From CAYOSF01 sp964406605 (GTDB taxonomy: Bacteria; Chloroflexota; Dehalococcoidia; DSTF01; RBG-16-68-14), in contig CAYOSF010000003.1 in NCBI GenBank assembly GCA_964406605.1, positions 186,001 to 250,000 of the forward strand: a stretch of DNA of 64,000 nt. Direction: 5' to 3'. Both the position numbers and the translations under genes were made by a program. Below, in pieces: positions 27,364 through 35,587 of the stretch (the stretch's first letter is position 1; every line of letters begins with the position of its first letter). The notes beneath the pieces were generated by a model. That model worked only from the letters and a program-made list of their open reading frames with translations, did no database searches and was not told where the DNA came from.

Positions 27364-28395
27364 ATGCTTCCGAAACGCATCGGGGTGGACCTGGGTACGG
27401 CGAACGTCCTCGTGTACGTCAAGGGCCGTGGCATCGTGGTCAACGAGCCGGCCGTAGTGGCGCTGGCGAAACGAGACAATACCGTGGTGGCCGTGGGTCT
27501 AGAGGCGCGGGATATGATGGGCCGAACCCCGGACACCATCGACGTGATCCGCCCGATGAAGGACGGAGTCATTGCTGACTACCTGATCACGGAGGCGATG
27601 CTGCGGTACTTCATCAACAAGGTGATAGGGCGTTTCAATATCATCAAGCCGGAAGTGATGGTGTGCATCCCGGCCGGCGTTACGAGCGTGGAGCAGCGGG
27701 CCGTGCGCGACGCCGCCGAGCAGGCAGGAGCCCGCCGTCCGGCTCAACTGGTGCCGGAGCCCCTGGCGGCTGCCATCGGCGCCCGCATCCCGGTGGGAAC
27801 TCCCAGCGGCAACATGATCGTGGACATCGGCGGCGGTCGCTCGGAGGCGGCGGTCATCTCCATGTACGGTATCGTCGTCTCTGAGTCAGTACGCATGGCG
27901 GGCGACCGAATGGACGATGCCATCGCGGCGTACGTCAAGCGGCGGCACAACCTGCTCATCGGCGAGCGGACCGCCTCGGACACCAAGATCGGCATCGGAG
28001 CGGCGATCCCCCTCGAGGAGGAGCTGACCATGTCGGTGCGGGGCCGAGATCAGGTCACCGGCTTGCCTCGCACGATCGCGCTCTCCAGCAATGAGATCAC
28101 GCAGGCGCTGCAGGACAGTCTGGGAAGCATTGTCCAGATGGTGCGCGCGGTGCTGGAGCGCACACCTCCGGAGCTGGCGGCGGATGTTATCGACCGAGGG
28201 CTGGTGCTGACGGGCGGCGGCGCGCTGCTCCGTCACTTGGACGTGCTCCTCACCCAAGAGACGGGGATACCCTGCCACATAGCGGACAACCCCCTGGAGT
28301 GCACTGCTATCGGTTCTGGCGTGGCGCTGGATCACTTGGACGTCATCAAGCGCAGCCTGCCGACGGAAGAGGAATCGCTGGTCGCGAGCATCTAG
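27364..28395 (+). CDS. mreB: Rod-shape actin homologue MreB
   Basis: 343 aa, ATG with GAGGAGAAG upstream. Actin-fold phosphate loops IGVDLGTANVLVYVKGRG and NMIVDIGGGRSEAAVISMYGIV, plus PEVMVCIPAGVTSVEQRAV and LTGGGALLRHLDVLL (adenosine motif) identify MreB. It polymerises under the membrane and guides wall synthesis. Together with murA this implies the organism makes peptidoglycan. No mreC/mreD follows. Confidence 0.96.
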   Translation: MLPKRIGVDLGTANVLVYVKGRGIVVNEPAVVALAKRDNTVVAVGLEARDMMGRTPDTIDVIRPMKDGVIADYLITEAMLRYFINKVIGRFNIIKPEVMVCIPAGVTSVEQRAVRDAAEQAGARRPAQLVPEPLAAAIGARIPVGTPSGNMIVDIGGGRSEAAVISMYGIVVSESVRMAGDRMDDAIAAYVKRRHNLLIGERTASDTKIGIGAAIPLEEELTMSVRGRDQVTGLPRTIALSSNEITQALQDSLGSIVQMVRAVLERTPPELAADVIDRGLVLTGGGALLRHLDVLLTQETGIPCHIADNPLECTAIGSGVALDHLDVIKRSLPTEEESLVASI

Positions 28396-28646
28396 CGACG
28401 TAGCCCGTTTCGAAGATCAGCGTCCGGGCGCCGGTAGGGCTCTGATGCGTCCGCGCACTTGGCGCACGAGCCGGCCCGATAGATCGGCCTTGAGACGGCG
28501 GCGAAGCTGCGCGCGAGCCCGTTCGCAGTGGGCGACCAGTGCAAGCGGCGCGCTGCCTCCAGGACGGCGGTGTGCCTGCCTCATTCCCCGCATGGACGCG
28601 CGGAACTTCCCATTTCGCTACGCGCGGAGCGGAACCCCGCCCAGAG

Positions 28647-29285
28647 CTACAGCGTCGGCTTGTGAAGGTTCTTCGTGTGGTAGGTCATGCTCTGGAGAGC
28701 GAGGACAGGGTCGATGTCCTTGATCTGCACGTCCGCCGGTGTCTTGTGGGCGATGGGGGCGTAGTTGAGAATGGCCTTCACACCACTCTCGACCAGGATG
28801 TCGATGACTTGCTGGCCGCTGTCCGCCGGAACCGCCACGATGCCGATGTCTACCTTTCGTTCCCGGAGGACGTCGGGCAGGGTATCTACGTGCTTGACGA
28901 CGAGCCCGTTCACCTCGGTACCGATGATCGCCGGGTCGGAATCGAAGGCCTCAACGACACGGAATCCCTGAGGGATGAAGCCGGCGTAGCCGACGATGGC
29001 CCGGCCCAACTGCCCGACTCCTACCACAACGAGCGGCCACTCCCGGGTGAGGCCCAGGATCTGGCGCAGCTCGTCCAGCAGCCGCTGGACGTTGTAGCCG
29101 CGTCCTTGCTTGCCGAACCGCCCGAAGTAGCTCAGGTCCTTGCGAATCTGCGCTGGGGTAACCCCCAAATGCATCCCGAGCTCCTGGGAGCTGACCACCT
29201 CTCGGCCCTGTTGCTCCAGCAGCGCCAGCGCGCGAGCATACACGGGCAGCCGGTCAATGACTACACCTGGGATCTGAAGGGCCAA
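28647..29285 (-). CDS. rex: Redox-sensing repressor Rex
   Basis: 212 aa, TTG start after GAGGAGCGGAGG. N-terminal winged helix VSSQELGMHLGVTPAQIRKDLSYFGRFGKQGRGYNV is the Rex signature; the Rossmann NAD(H) motif is VVVGVGQLGRAIVGYAGF near residue 85, and the C-terminal swapped helix is present. Rex represses fermentation or respiration genes and lets go when NADH rises. A perfect Rex-type inverted repeat lies 55 bases upstream (29340-29357), so it likely controls itself. Confidence 0.95.
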   Translation of the reverse strand: MALQIPGVVIDRLPVYARALALLEQQGREVVSSQELGMHLGVTPAQIRKDLSYFGRFGKQGRGYNVQRLLDELRQILGLTREWPLVVVGVGQLGRAIVGYAGFIPQGFRVVEAFDSDPAIIGTEVNGLVVKHVDTLPDVLRERKVDIGIVAVPADSGQQVIDILVESGVKAILNYAPIAHKTPADVQIKDIDPVLALQSMTYHTKNLHKPTL

Positions 29286-29339
29286 CCTCCGCTCCTCTGG
29301 TCATCCGCCTCGAACACAAGCCGAAGCTACGCCTTGTGA

Positions 29340-29357
29340 TTGTGCACGCGAGCACAA
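29340..29357. promoter_or_regulatory. Rex operator, TTGTGC-N6-GCACAA
   Basis: Perfect 18-bp inverted repeat TTGTGC ACGCGA GCACAA directly upstream of rex, matching the known Rex site form (TTGTG-N8-CACAA). Confidence 0.8.
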
Positions 29358-29421
29358 TGTAGCATCGGTCCCCGCCGCCGTCAAACGCTCAGGGCGTGGC
29401 AGGCAGAAGTCGTCCCGCCGG

Positions 29422-29754
29422 CTAGACGTTGCGATCGGCCCAGGCACCCAAACAGGGGAGCTGGTAGCGCTCGCCGCGGGCGGCACGATACATCAGGTAG
29501 AGCCAGAGCGCCAGAGATGCCAGGCCCAACAGCGCACCGAGAGAATACAGCTCTGCCAGGGCGACCGATACCAGTACGACGGCGGCCACGGCACTGTAGA
29601 GGATGGACTGGAGGGCGTGAAACCTGACGAACCGGTCCTCGCGCTCGACGCTCAGCAGGATCATCCCGCTGATGATCCCGAGCAGGTAGCACAGCACCGC
29701 GGCCAGACGAGGCTCCAGCTTGCGGTTGGCGGCTCCGAAGCTTCTTCGTTGCAT
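29422..29754 (-). CDS. Small membrane protein, DUF4870/Tic20-like
   Basis: 110 aa with three hydrophobic helices (RLAAVLCYLLGIISGMILL, LYSAVAAVVLVSVALAEL, LLGLASLALWLYLMYRAA) and the charged loop EREDRFVRFHALQSIL between the first two. That pattern (small domain with VRFHALQ) is typical of DUF4870 proteins of unknown function. Ends with CLGAWADRN. Probably monocistronic between ftsH and rex. Confidence 0.8.
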   Translation of the reverse strand: MQRRSFGAANRKLEPRLAAVLCYLLGIISGMILLSVEREDRFVRFHALQSILYSAVAAVVLVSVALAELYSLGALLGLASLALWLYLMYRAARGERYQLPCLGAWADRNV

Positions 29755-29890
29755 ATGATTCAGTCCCGCCTCGCTCGATAGGCGCCATGTACGTATCGGT
29801 CACCTGCGGGGCTGAGCGCAGCGGTGGGTTGGGAGAGTAGAAGAAGGCCCGCCGCATGGCAGGCCGTTGACCGCTCGCCGGGTCTGTCGT

Positions 29891-31864
29891 CTAGCTGTCC
29901 GGATCGAGGTTGATGGTGGTTTGGCCGCCGTAGGCGAGCCCGGGCTCGCTGACCGGTGGCGTCGGCGTCTCCGGCTCCTCTGCCGTCTCCGGTTCCTCTG
30001 CCTTGGGCTCCTCCGGCGGCGCTTTCGGCTTGCTGGGCTCCGGCGCTTCGCCTACCGGTGCCTTCAGCAAGGCGGTGAGGTCTTCGCCCTCGATCGTCTC
30101 CTGGTCGAGCGCGCGCTCGACCAACTCCTCCAGCTTCTCACGGTTGTCAGCCAGTACCTTCTTGGCCGTGTGATACGCCTTATCGATGAGGCGACGGACC
30201 TCCTCATCGATCTCCTCCGCCACCTTCTCGCTGTAGTTTCGCTGCTCGGATATCTCCCGGCCCAGGAAGACCATCTCCTCCTTGCGCCCGAAGGTGCGCG
30301 GGCCCAGCCGTTCGCTCATGCCCCACTGGGTTACCATCTGTCGGGCAATACGGGTGGCCTGCTCGATGTCGTTCTGGGGACCCGTGGTCATCTCTCCCAG
30401 CACTATCTCCTCAGCCACGTGGCCGCCCAGCACGGCTGCGAGCGTATCCTGGTATTGGGAGCGCGTCATCAGGTGGCGGTCTTCCTCCGGCAGATAGCGA
30501 GTGAAGCCGCCTGCCATGCCGCGCGCCACGATGCTCATCTTGTACGGCGGATCTGCGTTGGGAAGGATCCAGCCTACCAGGGCATGTCCTGCCTCATGGT
30601 ACGCGATGATCTTCTTCTCCTTGTCGCTGATGACACGGCTCTTGCGTTCAGGCCCGGCGATGACGCGATCAATGGCCTCATTGAACTCGTCCATGCTGGC
30701 CTTCCTCTTGTTGCGCCGCGCGGCCAGAATGGCCGCCTCGTTCACCAGGTTGGCGAGGTCGGCGCCGGAGAACCCAGGCGTCTGCTTGGCCAGCACCATG
30801 AGGTCCACGTCCTGCTCCAGGGGCTTCCCTTTCGCGTGCACCTGAAGAATCGCCTCACGGCCGCGGATGTCCGGTCTGTCCAGCACGACCTGCCGGTCGA
30901 AGCGGCCCGGACGCAGCAGCGCCGGGTCCAGGATGTCTGGGCGGTTGGTGGCCGCGATCACGATGACGTTCGTGTTGGTATCGAAGCCGTCCATCTCCAC
31001 CAGGATCTGGTTGAGCGTCTGCTCTCTTTCGTCGTGGCTCCCACCGAGCCCGGCGCCCCTCTGGCGGCCGACGGCATCGATTTCATCCACGAAGACAATG
31101 CAAGGCGCATTGCGCTTCGCCTGCTCGAAGAGATCCCGAACGCGGGAAGCGCCTACGCCGACGAACATCTCGACGAACTCGGAGCCGCTGATCGAGAAGA
31201 AGGGCACGCCCGCCTCACCGGCCACGGCCCGCGACAGGAGTGTCTTCCCCGTACCCGGCGGTCCCAAGAGCAGCACGCCGCGCGGGATGCGGGCGCCCAG
31301 AGCCGCGAACTTCTCCGGGTACTTGAGAAACTCCACCACCTCCTGCAACTCTTCCTTCGCCTCGGCCACCCCCGCGACGTCGGCGAACGTCACAGTCGGG
31401 CGGTTGCCTGAGAACGTACGCGCCTTGCTCTTGCCAAAGCTCATCGCCTGGGCGTTGGATCCCTGGGCCTGCCGCATGAAAAAGATGAGGATCGCCCCGA
31501 ACAAGATCAACGGCAGGAAACTTATGAGCAGACCCACCCAGTTGCCGAAGCCACCGCCTTTCTTCACCTTCACGTCCACGCCGTTTGCCCCGACATCTAC
31601 GCCCTCATCGCGCAGCAGCGTGACGATGCTGACGTCGCCCTCTTTGCGCGAGGTGAACTTGTCTCCCGACTTCATCATGACCGTGAGTGAATCGCCATTC
31701 ACCTCTATCTGGGAGACGTCTCCGGCCTTGGCCGCGTCGATGACCTCGCTCAGGTCCATGCTCTGCGTACCGTCCGAGCGGCCGAAGAAGGAATAGACGA
31801 TAGCGACGACGGCTACCAGGATGAGAAGGTAGATGAAGCCGTTACGGAGCCAACGGGAACTCAC
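29891..31864 (-). CDS. ftsH: ATP-dependent zinc metalloprotease FtsH
   Basis: 657 aa, GTG start. Two membrane helices (residues ~8-27 and ~108-130) enclose the periplasmic FtsH-ext domain. The AAA module has Walker A GPPGTGKT, Walker B IVFVDEIDAVGRQRG and the second region of homology TNRPDILDPALLRPGRFDR; the protease site is HEAGHAL, with the third zinc ligand further on. It degrades unneeded membrane and soluble proteins. The last ~70 residues are a Pro/Glu-rich low-complexity tail of unknown role. Confidence 0.98.
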   Translation of the reverse strand: MSSRWLRNGFIYLLILVAVVAIVYSFFGRSDGTQSMDLSEVIDAAKAGDVSQIEVNGDSLTVMMKSGDKFTSRKEGDVSIVTLLRDEGVDVGANGVDVKVKKGGGFGNWVGLLISFLPLILFGAILIFFMRQAQGSNAQAMSFGKSKARTFSGNRPTVTFADVAGVAEAKEELQEVVEFLKYPEKFAALGARIPRGVLLLGPPGTGKTLLSRAVAGEAGVPFFSISGSEFVEMFVGVGASRVRDLFEQAKRNAPCIVFVDEIDAVGRQRGAGLGGSHDEREQTLNQILVEMDGFDTNTNVIVIAATNRPDILDPALLRPGRFDRQVVLDRPDIRGREAILQVHAKGKPLEQDVDLMVLAKQTPGFSGADLANLVNEAAILAARRNKRKASMDEFNEAIDRVIAGPERKSRVISDKEKKIIAYHEAGHALVGWILPNADPPYKMSIVARGMAGGFTRYLPEEDRHLMTRSQYQDTLAAVLGGHVAEEIVLGEMTTGPQNDIEQATRIARQMVTQWGMSERLGPRTFGRKEEMVFLGREISEQRNYSEKVAEEIDEEVRRLIDKAYHTAKKVLADNREKLEELVERALDQETIEGEDLTALLKAPVGEAPEPSKPKAPPEEPKAEEPETAEEPETPTPPVSEPGLAYGGQTTINLDPDS

Positions 31865-31933
31865 TAAGCACCTGCTTTCTCGCCGGTGTGGTCAGCGCCA
31901 GCGACTTGGGCAGTGAAGCTGACCTCGAATGTC

Positions 31934-31939
31934 ATTATA
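31934..31939 (-). promoter_or_regulatory. -10 box of the ftsH promoter
   Basis: Reading toward ftsH the hexamer is TATAAT, about 70 bases before the start codon; a weak TTACGG stands 17 bases upstream as -35. Confidence 0.55.
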
Positions 31940-32029
31940 TCAAACGTAATTGAGTTCCGTAACGTTCCGGCGACCGGGCGTTCGCCTACACGGCCTCCTT
32001 GACAGTATCGGCCGACTGGACCACCGGGC

Positions 32030-32221
32030 TCAGTCCTCGTCCTCGGACGCGAGCCGGCCGGCCTGAGCCCAATTCTCCTTGGCGACGTCCGTGAAGACCA
32101 CGATCGTCGCGTCCGGCGTCGTGTGGGCTACGTTGCAAACCACGTCCGTGATCGCGCGCGCCAGCTCTCGCTTCTGAGCCTGCGTCCTACCAGGCCACAT
32201 TTCCACTCGCACGATGGGCAT
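32030..32221 (-). CDS. 4-oxalocrotonate tautomerase family protein
   Basis: 63 aa; ATG chosen because Pro must follow Met directly (MPIVRVEMWPGRTQAQKRELARAITDVV), Pro being the catalytic base after Met removal, and because GGAAGGAGGT stands in front. The FTDVAKENWAQAGR stretch is typical of the family. Members tautomerise enol/keto acids as hexamers. Physiological substrate unknown. Confidence 0.9.
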   Translation of the reverse strand: MPIVRVEMWPGRTQAQKRELARAITDVVCNVAHTTPDATIVVFTDVAKENWAQAGRLASEDED

Positions 32222-32341
32222 TCGGTACCTCCTTCCGAAGCTGTTGGTGAGCACGCGCATGATAGCATGGCTGCACGAGCCGTTGACGTTCAACGCCCGT
32301 ATCCGTAGCATCGAGTTCGAGACCGAACCTGGGAGATTCTA

Positions 32342-33007
32342 GTGGCCCGCTATCGAGGCGCACCTACCTTGAGCGAAGAGATCCGTGGCTGGCGCGCGGG
32401 CTACCGGCACGTGGCGGGAGTCGACGAAGCCGGCCGGGGTCCCATGGCCGGGCCGGTGCTCGCCGCCGCGGCTGTCCTCGATCCGCAATTCGGTGCCAGG
32501 TGGTGGTCCGAACTGCGAGACTCCAAGCTCATCGGCGGACGCCGGCGGGCCGAGCTGGCCCAACGTCTGCGCGAGAGCGCAGCGATCGGCATCGGCCAAG
32601 CAAGCCACACGGAGATCGACGAGCTGGGTGTCTTGGAGGCGACCCGTCAGGCGATGCTGCGCGCGGTGGCGGCTCTTCCATGCCGGCCGGACCTGTTGCT
32701 GATCGATGCCGTCTCGCTCCCGAGTGACGCGGGTCCGGGCGGGGGAGCGACCGGTTGGGACCAGCGCTCGCTGATCCAGGGCGACTCCCTCAGCGCGTCC
32801 ATTGCTGCCGCCTCCATCGTTGCCAAGGTCGAGAGGGACTGCCTAATGGACGAATTCGACCAGGCATACCCGGTGTACGGCTTCGCTCGCAACCGGGGCT
32901 ACTGCACTCCCGAGCACCTGAGTGCTCTTGCCCGGCACGGGCCCTGTCCCATTCACCGCCGGTCCTTCGCGCCGGTCCGCGACTACCTCGCCAGCCACCA
33001 AGGGTGA
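32342..33007 (+). CDS. rnhB: Ribonuclease HII
   Basis: 221 aa, GTG start. AGVDEAGRGPMAGPVLAAAAVL, RDSKLIGGRRRAEL, DLLLIDAVSLP and QGDSLSASIAAASIVAKVERD are the RNase HII blocks with the four acidic metal ligands (DE of GVDEAGRG, D of LLIDA, D further on). GYCTPEHLSALARHGPCPIHRRSF matches the family C-terminus. It removes ribonucleotides misplaced in DNA. Confidence 0.96.
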   Translation: MARYRGAPTLSEEIRGWRAGYRHVAGVDEAGRGPMAGPVLAAAAVLDPQFGARWWSELRDSKLIGGRRRAELAQRLRESAAIGIGQASHTEIDELGVLEATRQAMLRAVAALPCRPDLLLIDAVSLPSDAGPGGGATGWDQRSLIQGDSLSASIAAASIVAKVERDCLMDEFDQAYPVYGFARNRGYCTPEHLSALARHGPCPIHRRSFAPVRDYLASHQG

Positions 33008-33151
33008 GCGAACCGCGACGCCGGCGGCGCACACGTTGACAGGCAGTGGCGGCCGACAATAGCATGAAGAATAGCGTAGATTGCCGTGGTCGGCGTTTGC
33101 TGGGTGTTGGCCGGGCGAGTCGGCGGAGCCTCGTCCAGGGAGGAGATAGCA

Positions 33152-33976
33152 GTGGAGAAAGACGCGGACAAGAGCGAGAGTGGCCCTGGGGAAGGCGAGG
33201 AGCCAACGGCCGACCTAGGAGAGGAACAAGAAGCAGCGGTCGAGGAGGAGGGCGGAGCGGAGGCCGCGGCCGAGATCGAGAGTGAGCCTCCGGCGGAGCA
33301 GGCCTCAGCGGAGTCGGGCAGCTACATTCGTGTGGCCGCTGTGTCAGGAGCGGTGCTGCTGTTCGCGTTGGCGTTCTTCGTGGCGGGGTTCTTCGTTGGC
33401 GGCCAGATGGACGGCGACGACGAGGGGGCCACCGGCACACAGGCCAGCGCGTCGGATGACGCGTCGGATGATCCATACTGGGGTCCGGAAGACGCTTCAG
33501 TAGTGATACAGGAGTTCGCTGACTTCCAGTGCCCGTACTGCAGCCAGTTCGCTCTGGAGACGCTGCCTAGCCTTCGGGAGGCCTACGGAGACAAGGTCAA
33601 GTTTATCTTCCGCGACTTTCCGCTTGGCTCGATCCATCCATATGCCCAGAAGGCCGCGGAGGCCGGGCAGTGCGCTCAGGAGCAGGGGCTCTTCTGGGAG
33701 TACCACAACATCCTCTTCCAGAACACGGACGCGCTGAGCGACGCCGATCTGCGCGCGTACGCAGAGACGGTGGGCGCGGACGTTGATGAGTTCAACGAGT
33801 GCCTGGATTCGGGCAGGAACACGTGGGAGGTCCTGCTGGATACGAGGGACGGCAGCGAGGAGGGCGTCTCCGGGACTCCGGCCTTTGTGATCAACGGTCT
33901 GCTGTTGGGAGGCGTGCGACCGTTCGAGCAGTTTCAGACGATCATCGACTCCGCTCTGGCTAATGCCGGGGGCTAG
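33152..33976 (+). CDS. Membrane-anchored DsbA-like thiol-disulfide protein
   Basis: 274 aa from a GTG preceded by AGGGAGGAG; a longer frame to 33086 lacks features. An acidic cytoplasmic tail (residues 1-55) leads to a membrane helix (~57-80) and an outside thioredoxin fold with active site FQCPYCSQF, helical insert and cis-proline GTPAFVINGLLLGG. CPYC and the DSBA-like arrangement suggest oxidation or isomerisation of secreted proteins, as in BdbD-type proteins. The permuted CcdA-like protein could supply electrons. Confidence 0.92.
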   Translation: MEKDADKSESGPGEGEEPTADLGEEQEAAVEEEGGAEAAAEIESEPPAEQASAESGSYIRVAAVSGAVLLFALAFFVAGFFVGGQMDGDDEGATGTQASASDDASDDPYWGPEDASVVIQEFADFQCPYCSQFALETLPSLREAYGDKVKFIFRDFPLGSIHPYAQKAAEAGQCAQEQGLFWEYHNILFQNTDALSDADLRAYAETVGADVDEFNECLDSGRNTWEVLLDTRDGSEEGVSGTPAFVINGLLLGGVRPFEQFQTIIDSALANAGG

Positions 33977-34081
33977 GCGGTCCGGGCGAAGGCACCCCCG
34001 CCCGACGGCCTCGGATCGCTGACGACGGGCACCGGCGATCGCGAGCGATCGCAAACTGCGCGCTTGGAGATTGGAGGGGGA

Positions 34082-34261
34082 CTAGGCGGCAGCCCGGGCG
34101 GGCGGCCTGATCGTTTCGAGCAGACGGGTGCGCATCCGCTTGATGGCCTCCGGGCGCGGGTGACTGGCGACATCGCGGTTGATGTCGGCCAGGAGGCGAA
34201 GCAACCATTCGCCTTCTCCGGGTGGGCCTATTCGAGCGGTTCGTCTTGCAATGGTCCTCAT
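34082..34261 (-). CDS. Small basic protein at the phage-remnant edge
   Basis: 59 aa from an ATG with GGAG upstream (in TTAGAGGAGTCC). Arg-rich, mainly helical (EGEWLLRLLADINRDVASHPRPEAIKRMRTRLLETI). Transcribed away from the packaging genes. Could be a regulator but no HTH pattern is evident. Confidence 0.45.
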   Translation of the reverse strand: MRTIARRTARIGPPGEGEWLLRLLADINRDVASHPRPEAIKRMRTRLLETIRPPARAAA

Positions 34262-34385
34262 GGCGCGGGACTCCTCTAACGCTAGCATCGGCAGCGTCTG
34301 ACGGATCTGGGTAGGTGAAACCCCTAGGCGCGGAGGGATTCTCGGCCGTGCCTGCCGGCCTCCCACGCACAGTGACGGGCCCCGC

Positions 34386-34414
34386 TTGACAGCATAGAAC
34401 ATATATTCTATTCT
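34386..34414 (+). promoter_or_regulatory. Phage promoter TTGACA-N17-TATTCT with SOS box in the spacer
   Basis: Perfect -35 TTGACA at 34386-34391, exactly 17 bases, then TATTCT at 34409-34414. The palindromic GAACATATATTC (34397-34408) fills the right part of the spacer and differs by one base from the perfect GAAC-N4-GTTC form. Confidence 0.8.
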
Positions 34415-34452
34415 AGGCTCAGGTTCTTGAATCCTCGGTTGGGGACGATCCT

Positions 34453-34785
34453 GTGGAAGGAGTGGGCGGGTTGAGCCTCGGCGGGTTGGTGGTGGCTCAG
34501 GACGTGGCTACGGCGGCGTGCGGGCTACTCAACGCGGGTTACTTTGCCTGGTACTGGCGGCTGCCCGGCGTCTCCAAAAGGCGTCGCCTCGCGGCCGTGA
34601 TGCTGGCGATGGTCAGCGCGGCGGCGGTGGTGGAGGCGCTGTTCTCGCAGGGACTCTTCTGGTCGCAGCAAGGGGTCCTTGCGCTGCCCCAGCTCTCTCC
34701 CGGTGTCTGGGCGCTGCTGCGCCTCCCGCTCTTCGCGGCGACCGCCGGCATCTCGATGGTGATCCTTCGGAGGCTGTTGTCGTAG
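34453..34785 (+). CDS. Three-helix phage membrane protein
   Basis: 110 aa; the GTG at 34453 is the longest start, but TTG at 34471 has a better spaced AAGGAG. Three hydrophobic segments (VATAACGLLNAGYFAWYW, LAAVMLAMVSAAAVVEALF, LRLPLFAATAGISMVIL) are joined by short basic loops. Size and topology fit a holin or other phage membrane protein. It is the first gene after the SOS-type promoter. Confidence 0.65.
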   Translation: MEGVGGLSLGGLVVAQDVATAACGLLNAGYFAWYWRLPGVSKRRRLAAVMLAMVSAAAVVEALFSQGLFWSQQGVLALPQLSPGVWALLRLPLFAATAGISMVILRRLLS

Positions 34786-34787
34786 CG

Positions 34788-34955
34788 ATGGCGACATCGG
34801 TGCTCGCTGTGGCCCTGGAGCGGCGGGAGTGGACGCTGGCGGCTCTCTGCCTGTTGCTGGGGGTGGCCGACGTGGCAGCCAGCGTGCCGCCGGAAACTCT
34901 GGAGGGGCTACTGGAGCTACTCGAGGAACTTCCCCGTGGCAGACGCAGGCGCTGA
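34788..34955 (+). CDS. Small phage protein, one hydrophobic helix
   Basis: 55 aa, starting two bases after the previous stop. One helix (WTLAALCLLLGVADVAASV) then an acidic amphipathic helix (ETLEGLLELLEEL) and RGRRRR. Overlaps the next start by 20 bases. Confidence 0.55.
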   Translation: MATSVLAVALERREWTLAALCLLLGVADVAASVPPETLEGLLELLEELPRGRRRR

Positions 34956-35331
34956 GAAGCGACGGAACCAGAGCCGCGGTCCGCGATCAGCCAATCGCAA
35001 GGCGAGCCCGGCGAAGCACCGAGAGGAGGTGGCGAACGACTTCTACGGCAGCGCCCTTGATGCCGCCGAGCGCATCGAGCTGCAGGAAGCCTCGAAGATC
35101 AAGGGGTTGGACCAAGAGATCGCCGTGTTGCGGATGAAGCTCAGGAAGATGGTTAGGAAGCGCCGGCAGAACGTCCCGCTCATGTTGCGCGGGATCGAGC
35201 TCCTGGTGAAGGCCGTCTCCGCCCGCTACCGCCTCTCGAAGGAGGCTGAGGAGAACCTGTCGGAGAGCCTGGCCAACGTAGTCCGCGGCGTCGGCGGCCT
35301 GCTCATGCCGGAGGCGTTCGTCGATGAGTGA
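34936..35331 (+). CDS. Helical basic protein before the terminase (possible small-terminase role)
   Basis: 131 aa, GTG start. A basic N-terminus (EKRRNQSRGPRSANRKASPAKHRE) leads to long helices with coiled-coil character (RIELQEASKIKGLDQEIAVLRMKLRKMVRKRR). Position right before the large terminase and the basic helical make-up suggest a small-terminase or DNA-binding role, but no HTH is obvious, so this is inference. Confidence 0.6.
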   Translation: MADAGAEKRRNQSRGPRSANRKASPAKHREEVANDFYGSALDAAERIELQEASKIKGLDQEIAVLRMKLRKMVRKRRQNVPLMLRGIELLVKAVSARYRLSKEAEENLSESLANVVRGVGGLLMPEAFVDE

Positions 35332-35584
35332 TCGCTCGACGAGATCTGGTCATGGCCCGCTGGAGAGGACGTTGATCCGGCTGCGGACACGTAGAGGTGC
35401 TGCCGAAGGGCAGGAGCGGGAACCCGGGGAACACCTCACGCCGGCCGCCTTCCGGGCCGTCGTGGACGAGCGGCTCCGCAGCCTGGAGCGTCAGTTGGAC
35501 GAAGTGAAGGGCCGGGTCAACGGCCTGCTCTTCTTGTTGGCGGGCACAGTTGCCGTCCAGTTCGTGCTGCAACTCCTGAGGTAG
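35324..35584 (+). CDS. Coiled-coil protein with C-terminal membrane anchor
   Basis: 86 aa, overlaps the previous gene by eight bases. The helix VVDERLRSLERQLDEVKGRVN is followed by a membrane span NGLLFLLAGTVAVQFVLQLL at the very end. This resembles XhlA/hemolysin-type phage proteins that help holins. Confidence 0.65.
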   Translation: MSDRSTRSGHGPLERTLIRLRTRRGAAEGQEREPGEHLTPAAFRAVVDERLRSLERQLDEVKGRVNGLLFLLAGTVAVQFVLQLLR

Positions 35585-35587
35585 CGG

